In this document: one piece after another, positions 50,177 through 50,809 of the stretch
Layout of the letters: each line of letters begins with the position of its first letter
Numbering within the stretch: position 1 is the first letter of the stretch
Source: Opitutaceae bacterium
Lineage (GTDB): Bacteria > Verrucomicrobiota > Verrucomicrobiia > Opitutales > Opitutaceae
NCBI GenBank assembly: GCA_947474995.1
Contig: CANJNJ010000017.1
Span: 1 to 50,809 of the forward strand
Length of the DNA: 50,809 nt
Direction: 5' to 3'
Translations under genes and position numbers: made by a program
Notes under the pieces: model-generated
What the model was told of the DNA's origin: nothing
The model's input: only the letters and a program-made list of their open reading frames with translations
The model's database searches: none

Positions 50177-50587
50177 TTACTTCTCGTACAACCAAGCACC
50201 ACCTAGAGTAGCCATGACGATTGCTGGCAGCATCGCGATAAAAAGTGTGATGACAGTCGTTGGGGTGATCTCGAGTAGCACCACCCACTTGGCTGATTGC
50301 ATACTGGACATCAACCACCACGCGAGCGAAGCCGCAAGCGCGCTCTTCCGGCCCGCGCCATAGCGCGGTCGAAGTGCCACGTAGAGCCAAGTCGCCCAGA
50401 TACCCGCTCCGAGATTCGCGATGATGAGGACCAGCGGGGAACCACTGCCGCGAACGCTTCGCCCCTCGCGCACCGTCGCGAGAAATTCATCTCCGATGAA
50501 CGCAAGCAGGGTCACAGAAAGTACGGTCCAAATGCCGCCAGCGACCAGCCCGCAAACCAGAATACGAGCCCAGTTGAATTCTTTCAT
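50177..50587 (-). CDS. Cassette gene: small four-helix membrane protein
   Basis: A 136-residue inner membrane protein of unknown function with four predicted helices: ILVCGLVAGGIWTVLSVTLLAFI, PLVLIIANLGAGIWATWLYVAL, LAASLAWWLMSSMQSAKWVVLL and TVITLFIAMLPAIVMATLGGAWLYEK. A charged loop (GDEFLATVREGRSVRGSG) follows helix 1. ATG 50587 is chosen over the longer frame to 50743 because upstream residues are non-coding in character and include an attachment-like GTTAGCC. The gene is followed 20 bases later by attC-like site C, as expected of a cassette. Similar small membrane proteins are common among integron cassettes, mostly without known function. Confidence 0.72.
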   Translation of the reverse strand: MKEFNWARILVCGLVAGGIWTVLSVTLLAFIGDEFLATVREGRSVRGSGSPLVLIIANLGAGIWATWLYVALRPRYGAGRKSALAASLAWWLMSSMQSAKWVVLLEITPTTVITLFIAMLPAIVMATLGGAWLYEK

Positions 50588-50809
50588 TCGATGCGCGGTG
50601 CCTCTGCTTTGGCTAACAGTGTTATTGGGACCAACTGAGTTTGTCCTTTGCCGGGCGGAATAGCATGGCGGATTGGGGGTGCCGGGAGGAAAAGCGATTT
50701 CGCAAGACATTGAAACAGAAAATCCCCGGGAGCCAGACCCCAATATTGGGGGAAACGGGGTTTCCGACTTGGCCCTCGCAATGCCTAAGTGCGGGAATGC
50801 AGCCCAACG
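50588..50809. other. Right edge: attachment-like heptamer and palindrome
   Basis: No gene is supported here. GTTAGCC on the minus strand (50611-50617) lies 23 bases before the membrane-protein ATG and could be the 3' end of attI or of another attC; its partner end was not found. CCCCAATATTGGGG (50738-50751) is a perfect 14-base palindrome of unknown role. Short frames on the minus strand are not protein-like. Confidence 0.4.

Overview
The window looks like a chromosomal segment of a Verrucomicrobiota bacterium, most likely an Opitutaceae relative. This is inferred from the gene families: two large heme proteins of the DUF1587/1592/1588/1585 type with a DUF1552 Tat protein, a SWIB-domain protein, secreted NHL and Ig-like proteins, and high-G+C DNA carrying recurring intergenic inverted repeats. 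No rRNA, tRNA or CRISPR array was seen.

Layout. 1-7.1 kb: the 3' part of a DsbD-like thiol:disulfide protein, a Gfo/Idh/MocA oxidoreductase, a DUF1826-like protein, a LamG-type secreted protein and a TonB-dependent receptor. 7.2-11.5 kb: a Ski2-like DExH helicase with a four-cysteine motif and a secreted CocE-type hydrolase. 11.6-20.6 kb: a 12-repeat NHL propeller protein, two small exported proteins of unknown function, an EamA transporter and a large secreted propeller/Ig protein. 20.7-28.4 kb: a same-strand block with DUF1552 and two paralogous DUF1592-type heme proteins. 28.7-33.6 kb: an alginate-lyase-family protein, a Tat-exported amidohydrolase, and a coupled diheme cytochrome c / PQQ dehydrogenase pair whose active site has the Asp typical of lanthanide-dependent enzymes. 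33.9-46.4 kb: a second EamA transporter, a tandem PPK2 polyphosphate phosphotransferase, a hybrid histidine kinase, a SWIB protein with a clear terminator and an unusual upstream region, a heterodimeric ABC exporter, a small exported protein and MgtE.

46.5-50.8 kb is the accessory part. It holds an IS4-like transposase remnant, a candidate toxin-antitoxin pair, a conserved gene broken by a nonsense codon and a 4-bp duplication, and then what reads as a piece of an integron gene-cassette array. The array shows three attC-like palindromes in one orientation, with a PD-(D/E)XK-like cassette gene, an apparently non-coding cassette and a small membrane-protein cassette. The integrase is not in the window; from the polarity it should lie beyond the right edge.

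Three families of dispersed intergenic inverted repeats punctuate the whole window: a CCACAAATTTCACC family, a TTCCGCCTTCAGGCGGAA family and a GTAGGGACG family. They often sit between convergent genes or next to gene ends. The best leads for new biology are the cassette array, the predicted lanthanide-type dehydrogenase, the Cys-cluster helicase and the SWIB upstream region. All functional statements are from reading the sequence; no database search was run.
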